DNA of 36,025 nucleotides from Pirellulales bacterium. GTDB lineage: Bacteria; Planctomycetota; Planctomycetia; Pirellulales; JAICIG01. Made by a program: the position numbers and the translations under genes. Position 1 is the stretch's first letter. Each line of letters begins with the position of its first letter. The stretch is from positions 1 to 36,025 of the forward strand of contig JAICLL010000051.1 in NCBI GenBank assembly GCA_025927475.1, read 5' to 3'. Below the pieces are notes generated by a model, which did no database searches, was not told the origin of the DNA, and saw only the letters and a list, made by a program, of their open reading frames with translations. This document shows positions 16,929-24,651 of this stretch, one piece after another.

Positions 16929-16929
16929 G

Positions 16930-16957
16930 TTTGCAGCCGATGGAGCGGCGATACAAT
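16930..16957 (+). promoter_or_regulatory. Candidate early promoter of the element
   Basis: TTTGCA (16930-16935) and TACAAT (16952-16957) have 16-nt spacing, directly downstream of the 22-bp palindrome. A start near 16964 would give a leader of about 110 nt before the first gene of the element. Confidence 0.4.
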
Positions 16958-17073
16958 GAATGCGGGACGTCGACCGGGTTGCAAACCGGCGACATAATCC
17001 GGGCCGCGGCTGGCCATCCTCTCCGTGTGGTGGTCAGCCGTGGTCCGACCCGATCAACACGGAGATCATCATC

Positions 17074-17985
17074 ATGGCCAAGCGAAAAGCCAAGGCCGCG
17101 CCCCGTAAAGCAATCTCTGCCCCGGCCACCGTCCCCCAGAACGACGGGGAGGTGGCGCGATGGGTCTACGAGAAATACTATCGCAGCCAAGGCATCACGT
17201 TCGACGTGGGGGCGATCGCCGCGCTAGCGAAATACCTGGCCGAGTTACTCTCGAGGCCGGCAAAGTACCAGGACCAAGGGACGGCATGGGGGCAGGCACA
17301 GAAGGCCGCCGACAGGCTCCTAACTTATCTCGACTTTACCAAGCGCATGCCGGTTAAGCACCCGCTCCATATCCGCGCCAACATGGAGCAGCGGGCGGCG
17401 ATACCACCGCTCTTGACACTGTGGAACGCTCTTCATCATGGCGTCTTGGCGCCGTTGGCGCAGGCTCGAGCAAATGACGCTTTTGCTCCGTTGCCGCCGA
17501 TCGAAAGAGAAGCGGTCGAATCGCTGAAACTGTCGGCCGCCGAATTGGAAGAGATTACCGTGGCGCTGAAGGAAACCGATGGCGTTGCGCTGATGGTGGA
17601 AGCTTCGAAGCCAGATAGAGACGGATGGCCGCCAGATGGTGGCTGGCACTTCCGGCCCGGCCAGTATGGCTACGATCGACAAACGTTCTGGCTGAGCGGC
17701 GCTGCCTGGAAGCTGCTGCGGGCGCTGGCGAGCCCGAACAGAAAATTCCCGCTGGCGGAGCTAAAGGACATGACCCTAGGCAAGGATTCGCCAACGGGCG
17801 AAAAAGGGATGCAAACCCATCTTTCCCTTTTGCGGACAACATTGCGTCAGAACCACGGTTTGGACGCCGACGCCGATCCCATCCCCAGGAGCGGTAGAGG
17901 CGTCGATGCCGTCTATTGGCTCGACCTTTCTTACAGACGCAAGCCATCGAAACGCAGAATTAAGCGCAAACTAAGCGCAAACTAA
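17074..17985 (+). CDS. Winged-helix-like putative DNA-binding protein of the element
   Basis: 303 residues from the ATG at 17074, preceded by GGAG with a 9-nt spacer. The longer in-frame start at 16960 is rejected because it would include the leader. The N-terminus is Lys/Ala-rich and basic (about 1-20). A helical middle follows (about 25-175). A C-terminal region at about 205-286 (FWLSGAAWKLLRALAS..., a basic helix, then GRGVDAVYWLDL) resembles a winged-helix fold of the kind found in response-regulator-like proteins. A very basic tail (KPSKRRIKRKL) closes it. No catalytic motif is seen. As the first gene after the putative operator and promoter, it could be the element's regulator or a replication initiator; both are inferences. 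Its 3' end carries an 11-bp tandem repeat. Confidence 0.65.
   Translation: MAKRKAKAAPRKAISAPATVPQNDGEVARWVYEKYYRSQGITFDVGAIAALAKYLAELLSRPAKYQDQGTAWGQAQKAADRLLTYLDFTKRMPVKHPLHIRANMEQRAAIPPLLTLWNALHHGVLAPLAQARANDAFAPLPPIEREAVESLKLSAAELEEITVALKETDGVALMVEASKPDRDGWPPDGGWHFRPGQYGYDRQTFWLSGAAWKLLRALASPNRKFPLAELKDMTLGKDSPTGEKGMQTHLSLLRTTLRQNHGLDADADPIPRSGRGVDAVYWLDLSYRRKPSKRRIKRKLSAN
17961..17982 (+). repeat. 11-bp tandem repeat at the 3' end of the first element gene
   Basis: TAAGCGCAAAC occurs twice in tandem, with a partial third copy (TAAGCGC) at 17983. It codes the last residues of the winged-helix-like protein and includes its stop. The 11-bp phasing is the same as in the arm repeats, so a protein-binding role is possible. 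Confidence 0.4.
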
Positions 17986-18032
17986 GCGCTCGTCGCTAAG
18001 GTGTCTAAAGCGTTGCGCGGCATACTCCGCGC

Positions 18033-18188
18033 ATGACTGGTACAGCACAACTCCCGCAAGCCGCCGAAATCGCGCGGCGCATCGACGCCTGCCGCCGAGA
18101 AATCGCAGCCCTCAAAAAGTTGCATCGCGCGGCTAAGGCGGCCGAAGAGGCGGCGGCGGCTCGATCCGAGCGGGAGGCCGTCCGGTGA
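18033..18188 (+). CDS. Small Ala/Arg-rich helical protein (51 aa)
   Basis: A 51-residue ORF beginning MTGTAQLPQAAEIARR and continuing as one amphipathic, Ala/Arg/Glu-rich helix without stops. Its TGA overlaps the GTG of the next gene in a GTGA junction, the same coupling used by the following genes, which is the best evidence that it is translated. No clear Shine-Dalgarno sequence is seen, but a short GC hairpin (GCGCGG-CATACT-CCGCGC) directly precedes the ATG. Function is unknown; it may be a coiled-coil partner of the downstream HTH protein. Confidence 0.5.
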   Translation: MTGTAQLPQAAEIARRIDACRREIAALKKLHRAAKAAEEAAAARSEREAVR

Positions 18189-18436
18189 AGATCGATCTAC
18201 ACCCCGACGACCTGGCGCCCATCGTGGCGGCCGCCGTCGATGTCGTCATCGCCCGGCGCGATGAGCTGGGCGACCGGCTGGGATACCCCGAGGCCGAGGC
18301 CGCGCGATTGCTTGGCGTGCGAAAACACGTCTTGAGGGACTCTCGACTGCGCGGGGAGATATCGGCCCGGCGCGTCGGAAGGGGCTATATCTACAGCCGT
18401 ACGGCGCTGGTCCGCTGGCTGGAGGGCCCAAAGTGA
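18185..18436 (+). CDS. Excisionase-like HTH protein (MerR/HTH_17 type)
   Basis: 83 residues with GTG start overlapping the preceding stop. Residues about 33-80 (YPEAEAARLLGVRKHVLRDS, then GEISARRVGRGYIYSRTALVRWLEG) match the short helix-turn-helix-plus-wing domain of the excisionase/HTH_17 family, including the late Trp-Leu. Such proteins bend attachment-site DNA or act as small regulators. Its place in a leftmost operon, within about 1.4 kb of attL, fits excision control. Its stop overlaps the GTG of the nuclease gene, so expression is coupled. The fold is confident; the excisionase role is inferred. Confidence 0.7.
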   Translation: MKIDLHPDDLAPIVAAAVDVVIARRDELGDRLGYPEAEAARLLGVRKHVLRDSRLRGEISARRVGRGYIYSRTALVRWLEGPK

Positions 18437-19002
18437 AAAACGGATTGCCAGCGCAGCTTGATCCTCCCCGCGTGCCCGTTCTTTATGATCCGCGCGAGCA
18501 ATCGCCGTGGGACTTAGCACCGCTCCGAATGATTCGCGGGACGCTGGATACCGGCGATTATGCTGTTTTTGGGGCCGAGCACCTTTGCCGTATCGAACGG
18601 AAAACTCTGCCCGATTTTGTCGCGTGCTGCGGTGTCGAACGCGAAAGGTTCGTTCGTGAGCTCGAGCGGTTGCTGGCGTTCCCTTCCCGCATCGTGATTA
18701 TCGAGGCGAGCTTGGCGGATATCAAAGCCGGCCAGTGGAGAAGCCGGATCCTGCCGCAATGCGTGGTTGGTTCAATCGCCAGTTGGTCGGCGATGGGCAT
18801 CAGCTTTTTGCTGGCCGGAGACCGCGATGGAGCGCAACGCATAGCGGCCAAGATTCTTTACTCCGTGGCCAAGCGGCAATGGGCATCGGCTCGCAAGCTT
18901 GTGGGCGAAGTGACCGGCGAACAGCCGCTGAGTCGCAATGCACAAGACCCCGCCACGCTGGCCGCGTTTGACCCGACGCTCGCGCAGGAGGGGGCGGCAT
19001 GA
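18433..19002 (+). CDS. ERCC4/XPF-type nuclease domain protein
   Basis: A 189-residue single-domain protein of the ERCC4 nuclease family (XPF/Mus81/Hef type), which cuts branched DNA. Seen: YDPREQSPW at the N-terminus with D19 and E22, TGDYAV with D42, then the catalytic IERK (E55-R56-K57) followed by D61, giving the complete GDX(n)ERKX3D motif. A conserved arginine/glutamate helix (RERFVRELERLL) follows. There is no helicase domain and no helix-hairpin-helix tail, so it is a minimal form, as in some phage and archaeal proteins. GTG and ATG junctions overlap the HTH gene before it and the ATPase gene after it. A role in resolving replication or recombination intermediates of the element is likely but inferred. 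Confidence 0.85.
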   Translation: MKNGLPAQLDPPRVPVLYDPREQSPWDLAPLRMIRGTLDTGDYAVFGAEHLCRIERKTLPDFVACCGVERERFVRELERLLAFPSRIVIIEASLADIKAGQWRSRILPQCVVGSIASWSAMGISFLLAGDRDGAQRIAAKILYSVAKRQWASARKLVGEVTGEQPLSRNAQDPATLAAFDPTLAQEGAA

Positions 19003-20606
19003 TTGCAGCCTCTCGAAACGGACACGAGGCAGAGTTGCCCCCGCACAATCTGGACGCGGAGCAATCGGTCATCGGCTCGATCTTGCTCGACCCGGCGCTA
19101 CTCGACAACATCGGCCAGCGGCTTCGCCCGGATGACTTCCACGCGGCGCATTGTCGGCGGACCTACCAAGAATTGTTGGCGATGCGATCGGCGGGCGTGC
19201 CCATCGACGGCCTGATACTGCGAAACCGCCTGCACGCGGACGGAGCCGCGAATGTCAAGGCGAGCGACTTGGCGGACATCGTAGATTCGGTTCCGACTGC
19301 GGCGAACGCCTTACACTATGCCGACATCGTGGCACGACGTGCCGAGCAGCGGCGGTTATGGTATGTCGCCCCGCGACTGAAAGAGTTGGCGTCCGATTAC
19401 CACCGCGTGATAAGCGACTATGGCGCTTGGCGACAAGACATTGATGGTATCCTCGGTTCGGTTTCGGCGAGCGGCACCACCGGCGACGTCGACTACGGCT
19501 GGCTTAGCTTTGCCGAATTCATGGCGCAAGACGTTCGGCAGAACTACCTGGTTAACGGCGTTGTGCCTGAGGCGCAGGGCGGGATTGTCAGCGGGAGATT
19601 CAAGACGCTGAAAACGTCCATCGCGCTCGACTTGTTCGTCAGCATGGCGACGGGCACGGCGTTTCTCGATAGGTTCACCGTGCCGGCGCCTGTGCCATGT
19701 GCGCTAATGACCAGCGAATCGGGCGCGGCGAGCATCATGGCGATTGCCAAGCGCATCGCCGCGGCCAAGGGCATCGACTACCGCGACGGCCCGCACCTAA
19801 CAACGCTGCGCGCGAAAATGACCGACCCGCGCCACCTGGAGGTCATCGAGCGCGACATCGAGCGGCACGGCTGGCGATGCGTCGGCATCGACCCGACCTA
19901 TCTGGCGTTTGCCGACGTGGGCGAGTTTTGCACCAATGTTTACAAGATGGGTGCAGCCCTCGAACCGGTCACAGCACTGATTCAGCGAACTGGTTGTTCG
20001 CTCTTGCTGCTGAATCACAGCACCAAGGGCCGGATGAAAGACGTTGGCCGGTTCGACCCGCCGGACCTAGCCGAGATCAGCATGAGCGGCTGGGCGGAAT
20101 GGATGCGGTTTTGGCTGCTGCTATCGCAAGTTGAAGAATGGGAGGAAACAACCGGAACCCACTCATTGTGGATGAGAACCGGTGGCTCCGCCGGTCATGC
20201 GGGATTGTATCAGTTAAGCGTCATCGAAGGCGAACACGACGACCGCGGGCGCCGCACGGAATGGAATGTCAGCGTTTGCGATGTGGTTAAGGTGGCCGAC
20301 GAAAAAGAGAAGCGGAAGTCGGCGCAGAAGGCCGCCCAACAAGAGCGTAAAGAGCAAGAGCACCAGCGACGGCTACAAGACGCGCTCAAGACCTGCACGG
20401 AGTTTGAGAGCGGGCGGAAGCTACGCGAGCTGGCCGGACTCTCGGCCAAAGACTTCGGAACGGCGATTCGCTCGTTGCTCAAAGTCGGCGCCGTAGAGCA
20501 ATCAACCATCGAAAAGCGAGGCCAGACGTGCGACGGATACCGGCTCAAAGATAAGGCGGGACAAGGCGGGACAAGGCGGGACGGAAGGTGGGACAATCCC
20601 GCCTAG
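18999..20606 (+). CDS. Replicative ATPase: DnaB N-terminal domain fused to RepA-like RecA-fold ATPase
   Basis: 535 residues starting at an ATGA overlap with the nuclease gene. Residues about 14-120 (PPHNLDAEQSVIGSILLDPA... through the helical collar) match the DnaB N-terminal domain. Residues about 165-400 form a RecA-like ATPase of the RepA/AAA_25 type. Its P-loop is GRFKTLKTS (199-207), keeping K205-T206 but with Leu instead of the usual second glycine. Walker B is CVGIDPT (294-300, D298), and LLLLNHSTKGR provides the following sensor segment. The tail is charged, coiled (KEKRKSAQKAAQQERKEQEHQRR) and then winged-helix-like. Known relatives are replicative helicases and RepA-type plasmid helicases. 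Likely replicates the excised element. The last codons run through GGCGGGAC tandem repeats. Confidence 0.8.
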   Translation: MIAASRNGHEAELPPHNLDAEQSVIGSILLDPALLDNIGQRLRPDDFHAAHCRRTYQELLAMRSAGVPIDGLILRNRLHADGAANVKASDLADIVDSVPTAANALHYADIVARRAEQRRLWYVAPRLKELASDYHRVISDYGAWRQDIDGILGSVSASGTTGDVDYGWLSFAEFMAQDVRQNYLVNGVVPEAQGGIVSGRFKTLKTSIALDLFVSMATGTAFLDRFTVPAPVPCALMTSESGAASIMAIAKRIAAAKGIDYRDGPHLTTLRAKMTDPRHLEVIERDIERHGWRCVGIDPTYLAFADVGEFCTNVYKMGAALEPVTALIQRTGCSLLLLNHSTKGRMKDVGRFDPPDLAEISMSGWAEWMRFWLLLSQVEEWEETTGTHSLWMRTGGSAGHAGLYQLSVIEGEHDDRGRRTEWNVSVCDVVKVADEKEKRKSAQKAAQQERKEQEHQRRLQDALKTCTEFESGRKLRELAGLSAKDFGTAIRSLLKVGAVEQSTIEKRGQTCDGYRLKDKAGQGGTRRDGRWDNPA

Positions 20607-20707
20607 CGACTAGGTGGGACTGGACTGGCCTTATTAAGAGGCCAGTCCCGCCTAAGTCGCAATCACTGAAAACCAGCATAGAAGCAACGCGGGAAAGTTG
20701 TCCCGCC
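20553..20707. repeat. Iteron-like GGCGGGAC repeats, candidate replication origin
   Basis: Three tandem copies of AAGGCGGGAC (20553-20582) are followed by variants in both orientations: GGTGGGACAA near 20587, TCCCGCC near 20597, GGTGGGAC near 20613, GTCCCGCC near 20645 and TTGTCCCGCC at 20698-20707. At least eight copies or variants lie in about 155 nt, directly behind the replicative ATPase gene. Clustered, partly inverted repeats next to a Rep-type gene are characteristic of origins. There is no obvious AT-rich unwinding stretch apart from TTATTAAG in the hairpin loop. Confidence 0.5.
20622..20648 (+). terminator. 10-bp hairpin between replication and packaging genes
   Basis: GGACTGGCCT and AGGCCAGTCC form a perfect 10-bp stem around TATTAAG. 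There is no T-tract, so rho-independent termination is uncertain. It could instead be part of the repeat-based origin. Confidence 0.4.
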
Positions 20708-20723
20708 TTTAGAAACAAACCAT

Positions 20724-20900
20724 ATGGACGAGCTACTCAACGACGGCCTGATGGACGACGCCAAGCGCGGCGTCGGCAGCCGTGTGCCGGCGACTTTTTA
20801 TCCGGCGCCGTCGCGGCTCGTCGATTCAACCCCCACGCCGCGCGACCACCCAAGCCGCCCCACGATGCCGATGACCGCAGTGTCAGCAACCCCGGCGTGA
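20724..20900 (+). CDS. Possible small protein (58 aa), hypothetical
   Basis: An open frame beginning MDELLNDGLMDDAKRG with a proline/threonine-rich tail. It lies between the repeat region and the TerS-like gene, in the element's coding direction. No Shine-Dalgarno sequence precedes it and nothing is recognisable. It is listed only because the gap is otherwise about 350 nt and the strand and spacing fit. Confidence 0.25.
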   Translation: MDELLNDGLMDDAKRGVGSRVPATFYPAPSRLVDSTPTPRDHPSRPTMPMTAVSATPA

Positions 20901-20955
20901 GGCGTACATCCGATGGTCAATCAGTAGGCGAGCATCGCTAACGAGTAACCAGACA

Positions 20956-21606
20956 ATGACTTGCGACGATACACCACCGGCGACACTAAATGGACAGTCA
21001 GCGGCGACCGTTCCCGCCGAGCATCCCGCGCCCCCGCCCGCCAGCCGCGGCGATGAGTTCATCGGGCGAGCGCCCATAGGCGCCGCGCCTGAGAAGCGAA
21101 CGGCCAAGGGTGGCGCGCCGGCCCTGAACGCGAACGCCTTGCGGCATGGACTCGATTCTCGGCCCGACGTTGTGGCCATGCGGCTTGAGTTGGGCACGCT
21201 GCCCGACGCCATGAAGCGCATCGAGGGGGACGTGTACGCCTTCCGGCGGCTCGTTGAGAACGCGGTCATGGAAGCCAAGGGCACCATCGGGTTGATCGAC
21301 GCCGCGTTGGTTCAGACTGCTTGCCGGCACGAGAGGGCCAGTAGGCTCGCCCTGGCGTGGCTTCGCCAGCACGAGGCCGAGCTAACTCACAGTGAGCGGC
21401 TCGCGTATTCCAAGGCCATCGCCGATTCATCGGCGGCACGCGACAAGACCTTGGAACGGCTCAAGATCGACCACGACGCCGAGAGCGACGTAGCAGCGTC
21501 CTACGCTCTTCTGCGCGCAGGCGCACTTGATGCCGCACCAGCCGCCGACAACGCACCAGGCGAAGCCGTAGGCGATGACACAGCCGATGGAGGGCAGGCA
21601 GCGTGA
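20956..21606 (+). CDS. Putative terminase small subunit (TerS-like)
   Basis: 216 residues. The N-terminal 50 residues are Pro/Ala-rich. The motif GGAPALNANALRHGLDSR (about 52-69) resembles the GNxNALKHG segment at the N-terminus of many small terminase and related DNA-recognition proteins. The middle is helical and charged (70-175) and the tail is acidic and disordered. Small terminases recognise packaging sites and regulate the large subunit. The identification rests mainly on position: its TGA overlaps the GTG of the large terminase gene in a GTGA junction, the classical terS-terL order. Sequence evidence alone is weak. Confidence 0.5.
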   Translation: MTCDDTPPATLNGQSAATVPAEHPAPPPASRGDEFIGRAPIGAAPEKRTAKGGAPALNANALRHGLDSRPDVVAMRLELGTLPDAMKRIEGDVYAFRRLVENAVMEAKGTIGLIDAALVQTACRHERASRLALAWLRQHEAELTHSERLAYSKAIADSSAARDKTLERLKIDHDAESDVAASYALLRAGALDAAPAADNAPGEAVGDDTADGGQAA

Positions 21607-23150
21607 AAAAGACCGACTTCCAACGCTACGCCGCGGACCCGATCGCATTCTTCGCCGATCGGTTTATTCCCACCGCCGACGGCCCGAAACGGCTGGGCGA
21701 CACGTGGTTCGACTTTCAACGCGACTGGCTTGCTGCCCTGGCAGCCGCCTTGTTGGCCGTCGCCACCGGAAAAAGGGCCGACTGCCGCAAGTTCTATTTC
21801 GAGGGACCAAAGGGCGTCGCCAAATCGACGATGATTGCCTTGTCGGTTCTGTGGCTGGCCATTTTCAGCCGGAGCGCGTTATTGGTTCAGATTCTGGCCG
21901 CCGACAAGGAGCAGGCCGCCGAGTGGTGGAAGGCCGCCCAAGAGCTTTTGCGGCTGAATCCTGAGTTGGCGTCCTACGTCAACCAGCAGGCCATGAAGAT
22001 CATCGGCGATAACACCGGCACGGTCGCCGAGACGCTGGCCGCGGACATCGCCGGCAGTCCCGGCGCCCGGCCGCATGTGATGTTCGTCGATGAGTTTTGC
22101 CAGATCACCAAGCAAGAGTTTTTGCAGAACTGCTTGGATAACGCTAGCAAGCTGGCGAATTCTATCGTCGCCATATTCACGAATGCCGGCTGGCAAAGCA
22201 CCTATCAATTCGAGTGGCGCAATGCCTGGCGGCAATCTGCCGCGTGGAAGTGCTTCGGCCGCTACGAACCATCACCGTCGATCGATTCGACCGACCTACA
22301 AGAGTCCGAACGCCGCAATAGCCCCGGCCGCCATCGTCGTCTGCACTACACGCAATGGTCACCAGACAGCGAGGATGGCGTGCCCGAAGCATGGCTTCGC
22401 GCGTGCGAGGTCAACGAGCCGACGCCGTGGAACCTGCCCCCAGGCGTTACGGCCGTCGTGGGAGCGATTGATGCCGGCTTGAAGTCCGACGCATTCGGTA
22501 TCGCCATTTGCGGCGTCGAAGTCGAGACGCGGCGCGTGCGAGCGCTCTACACGCAATCGTGGCACCCGATCGGCGGAATGGAAGTCGACGTCGGCGAAGT
22601 CGAGAAAACGATCTTCGACCTGGCCCAACGCTTTCGATGCTTTGAATGGCTTTGCGATCCCTGGCAGGCAGCCTATCTGCGCCAGCGATTGTGCAACCAC
22701 GGACTCGATGCGCGAGACGTGCCGGCCACCCCAAAGAACCTGGACCTGATTGCTCAAGTGTTTTGGAATTCGTTCCGCGAGCGGCTCGTCGTGATTCCGA
22801 ATACCATGACCGAGTTGCTCGGCGACCTGCGCAAATTCTCCATCGCCGAAAAGCCCGGGCCCCAAACAACCGCATGGCGGCTCCACGCGAGTCGTGACCA
22901 ATCAGGCCATGCCGACGTAGGTACGGCATTCGCCGCCGCATTGTGCCAGTGCCAGATTTACTCTCGCAGCCTCCCAAGGCGCACTGGTTCGACATCCTTG
23001 ATGGATTACCCGAACGTCGGTAGCGGCGCTTTGGTTCCTGTTGATGGTTGTGGCGTCCCACTGCCCACGGCTTACGATCCCTACACTACGCTCGCACGGC
23101 AGGGCTATGACCCGATGAGCGCCCGCCAGATTCCCTTACCCCGGAGATAA
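21603..23150 (+). CDS. Phage-type terminase large subunit
   Basis: 515 residues, the usual size for TerL, the motor and nuclease that package phage DNA. Seen: an adenine-binding-like TWFDFQRDWLAAL near 34-46, Walker A FEGPKGVAKST with K74-S75, Walker B HVMFVDE with D163-E164, and a coupling segment IFTNAGW (191-197). The RNase-H-like nuclease acids follow: D290 and D296 in AIDAGLKSDAFG, D352 in WLCDPWQA, and D438 in HADVGTAFAAAL. All core catalytic positions are present, so the protein looks intact. The start is GTG at 21603, overlapping the TerS-like gene. The next ORF begins 5 nt after its stop, but no portal gene follows, contrary to standard phage order. Confidence 0.85.
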   Translation: MKKTDFQRYAADPIAFFADRFIPTADGPKRLGDTWFDFQRDWLAALAAALLAVATGKRADCRKFYFEGPKGVAKSTMIALSVLWLAIFSRSALLVQILAADKEQAAEWWKAAQELLRLNPELASYVNQQAMKIIGDNTGTVAETLAADIAGSPGARPHVMFVDEFCQITKQEFLQNCLDNASKLANSIVAIFTNAGWQSTYQFEWRNAWRQSAAWKCFGRYEPSPSIDSTDLQESERRNSPGRHRRLHYTQWSPDSEDGVPEAWLRACEVNEPTPWNLPPGVTAVVGAIDAGLKSDAFGIAICGVEVETRRVRALYTQSWHPIGGMEVDVGEVEKTIFDLAQRFRCFEWLCDPWQAAYLRQRLCNHGLDARDVPATPKNLDLIAQVFWNSFRERLVVIPNTMTELLGDLRKFSIAEKPGPQTTAWRLHASRDQSGHADVGTAFAAALCQCQIYSRSLPRRTGSTSLMDYPNVGSGALVPVDGCGVPLPTAYDPYTTLARQGYDPMSARQIPLPRR

Positions 23151-23155
23151 CCTCG

Positions 23156-23698
23156 ATGACCGACGAAAACGATACCCGGCCGCTGGATGACCGCCTGCCG
23201 GACCAGCCCGCCCCGGAAGAGGAAAGCCCGTTCGATATCGCCCAGCGCGAAGCCCAGGAGCGCCTCGGCGTCGTGGAGCGTGACGGCGCTTTGATCGACG
23301 CGGAGCGCGATTGGTTCACCGTCAGTGGCTTGAAAGCCCGCATGGCCGAAGTGCTAGAACACCTGGCGACTGCGAATCGTGACCGGGTCACTGCCGAGCG
23401 AGACGCTTTCGAGCTGTCAGCGGCGTATCAAACCACCTACGAGGCGGCCAAGCAGATTGAAGCCGCCTACGAGCAACTACTCGCGTTCTACCAGAACTTG
23501 GAGCGCGGCATCAAAGCGTCGATGGCGGCCTGGCGAACAGCCATTGCCGAGCGGGACGCCGCGCAAGCCGAATTGGTCGAGCTGCGCCGCATCGTACACG
23601 AAACGAAAAAGCGGCCATTGGTGACAGCCGCCCTACTTGTCGCCAGCAAACTCTTTTCTCGAAAGGAACCGATCCGTGACCAAGCAAACACAAGATGA
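23156..23698 (+). CDS. Coiled-coil protein of unknown function (180 aa)
   Basis: I do not recognise a family. The ATG at 23156 is preceded by GGAG. Residues 1-30 are acidic and Pro-rich. From about 35 to 150 the sequence is continuous heptad-like helix rich in Ala, Glu and Arg (IAQREAQERLGVVERDGALI, then YEQLLAFYQNLERG, then AERDAAQAELVELRRIV). The tail has a short hydrophobic patch (PLVTAALLVASKLF, about 153-166) that might contact a membrane or partner. It lies in the slot where phages encode portal or scaffold proteins. A scaffold-like role is possible on shape and position alone. Its 3' end overlaps the next gene by 23 nt. Confidence 0.65.
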   Translation: MTDENDTRPLDDRLPDQPAPEEESPFDIAQREAQERLGVVERDGALIDAERDWFTVSGLKARMAEVLEHLATANRDRVTAERDAFELSAAYQTTYEAAKQIEAAYEQLLAFYQNLERGIKASMAAWRTAIAERDAAQAELVELRRIVHETKKRPLVTAALLVASKLFSRKEPIRDQANTR

Positions 23699-24539
23699 AC
23701 GCGAGCGCGTGAGCGCGCTTGAAAACGAGTTGCGGGTGATGCGCGAGCAACACGCCGCGGAACTGCAAGCTCTTCGCGATGAGATTCGCAACGCCCGCGC
23801 GGTCGCGAAGGAGGCCGAGATTGAGATCCCCGCCGGCGCCTCGCCCGAAGAGCGTCAGCAACTCGAACGCTTGCAGAACGAGCGATTGCTCTATGCCATG
23901 TCGCCGGTTGAATACGAACGAGCCATGAGCAAAAAGTCGAATGAGTGGCTCAAGGGTCATCACGACCGCACCACCGTAGCGCCCTGGCGAGAGTTGCTCA
24001 GCGGCCAATTTGGCTTCTTGCTAGTCACCGAAACCGCTCCCACCGAATCGTTCGACGGGCGAGCAAAACCGATGACGGCCACGACAGCCGCGGTATTCGC
24101 CGATGGGCCATCGGTTGAAATGGCCGCTCACGTCGCCTATGGCAAATACGGCAAGTTTTCGGGCTGGGGCCGGCCGCATTCCTACTATCAGCAGGTCGCC
24201 CTCTCGCCGGAAGATGCCGAGTGTATCCGTGCGGATTTGCTGGCCATGCTCGAAAGCGGCGCGAATCAGTATGCGATCACGCAGCGTTGCGTCGGCTACC
24301 TAGCGCGCCACCGCCAAGCCAAGCTGGCGCGAGAGGCCGCGGAGTTGCGGGGACGAGCGGAAGTCGCACCCGCGGAATTGCCCGACCGCTTTCAACATTC
24401 CCTGGAAGGTCGCCGGGCTGGCATCGACAGCGCGTATCCGACATTCGAGCACGCCGATGCCGGCGTGGTGATGGTCAACGATGAATACCGCGATTCGACG
24501 GGCAGCGCCGACTTCTTGATGCCGGTGCCGCGCGTATAA
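23676..24539 (+). CDS. Unknown element protein with N-terminal coiled coil (287 aa)
   Basis: The start chosen is GTG at 23676 because AAAGGA lies 8 nt upstream; the in-frame ATG at 23637 has no such site. Residues 1-50 are a coiled coil (QDERERVSALENELRVMREQ), followed by a Glu/Gln-rich helix, and a globular part at about 100-230. A conserved-looking aromatic patch (HVAYGKYGKFSGWGRPHSYY) lies near 150-170. The C-terminal segment ends TGSADFLMPVPRV. No enzyme motif is visible. It sits between the terminase and the metalloprotease-like gene, so a structural or assembly role is plausible. It has no recognised capsid fold signature, so I do not call it a head protein. Confidence 0.6.
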   Translation: MTKQTQDERERVSALENELRVMREQHAAELQALRDEIRNARAVAKEAEIEIPAGASPEERQQLERLQNERLLYAMSPVEYERAMSKKSNEWLKGHHDRTTVAPWRELLSGQFGFLLVTETAPTESFDGRAKPMTATTAAVFADGPSVEMAAHVAYGKYGKFSGWGRPHSYYQQVALSPEDAECIRADLLAMLESGANQYAITQRCVGYLARHRQAKLAREAAELRGRAEVAPAELPDRFQHSLEGRRAGIDSAYPTFEHADAGVVMVNDEYRDSTGSADFLMPVPRV

Positions 24540-24651
24540 TTCTCTGCCTTACTTGAACACGAAAGGAACCATTAACTTGGTAGTTCGCATTTTTGAATCA
24601 TTCTCCAACGGTGGCCTTTTCGGTCCGCCAACAGAAAGGAAAAACGCAACC

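Noticed and set aside
20622-20648. CRISPR-like interpretation of the repeats near 20553-20707
   Set aside because: The units are 10 bp with irregular spacing and mixed orientation. There are no uniform spacers and no cas genes.
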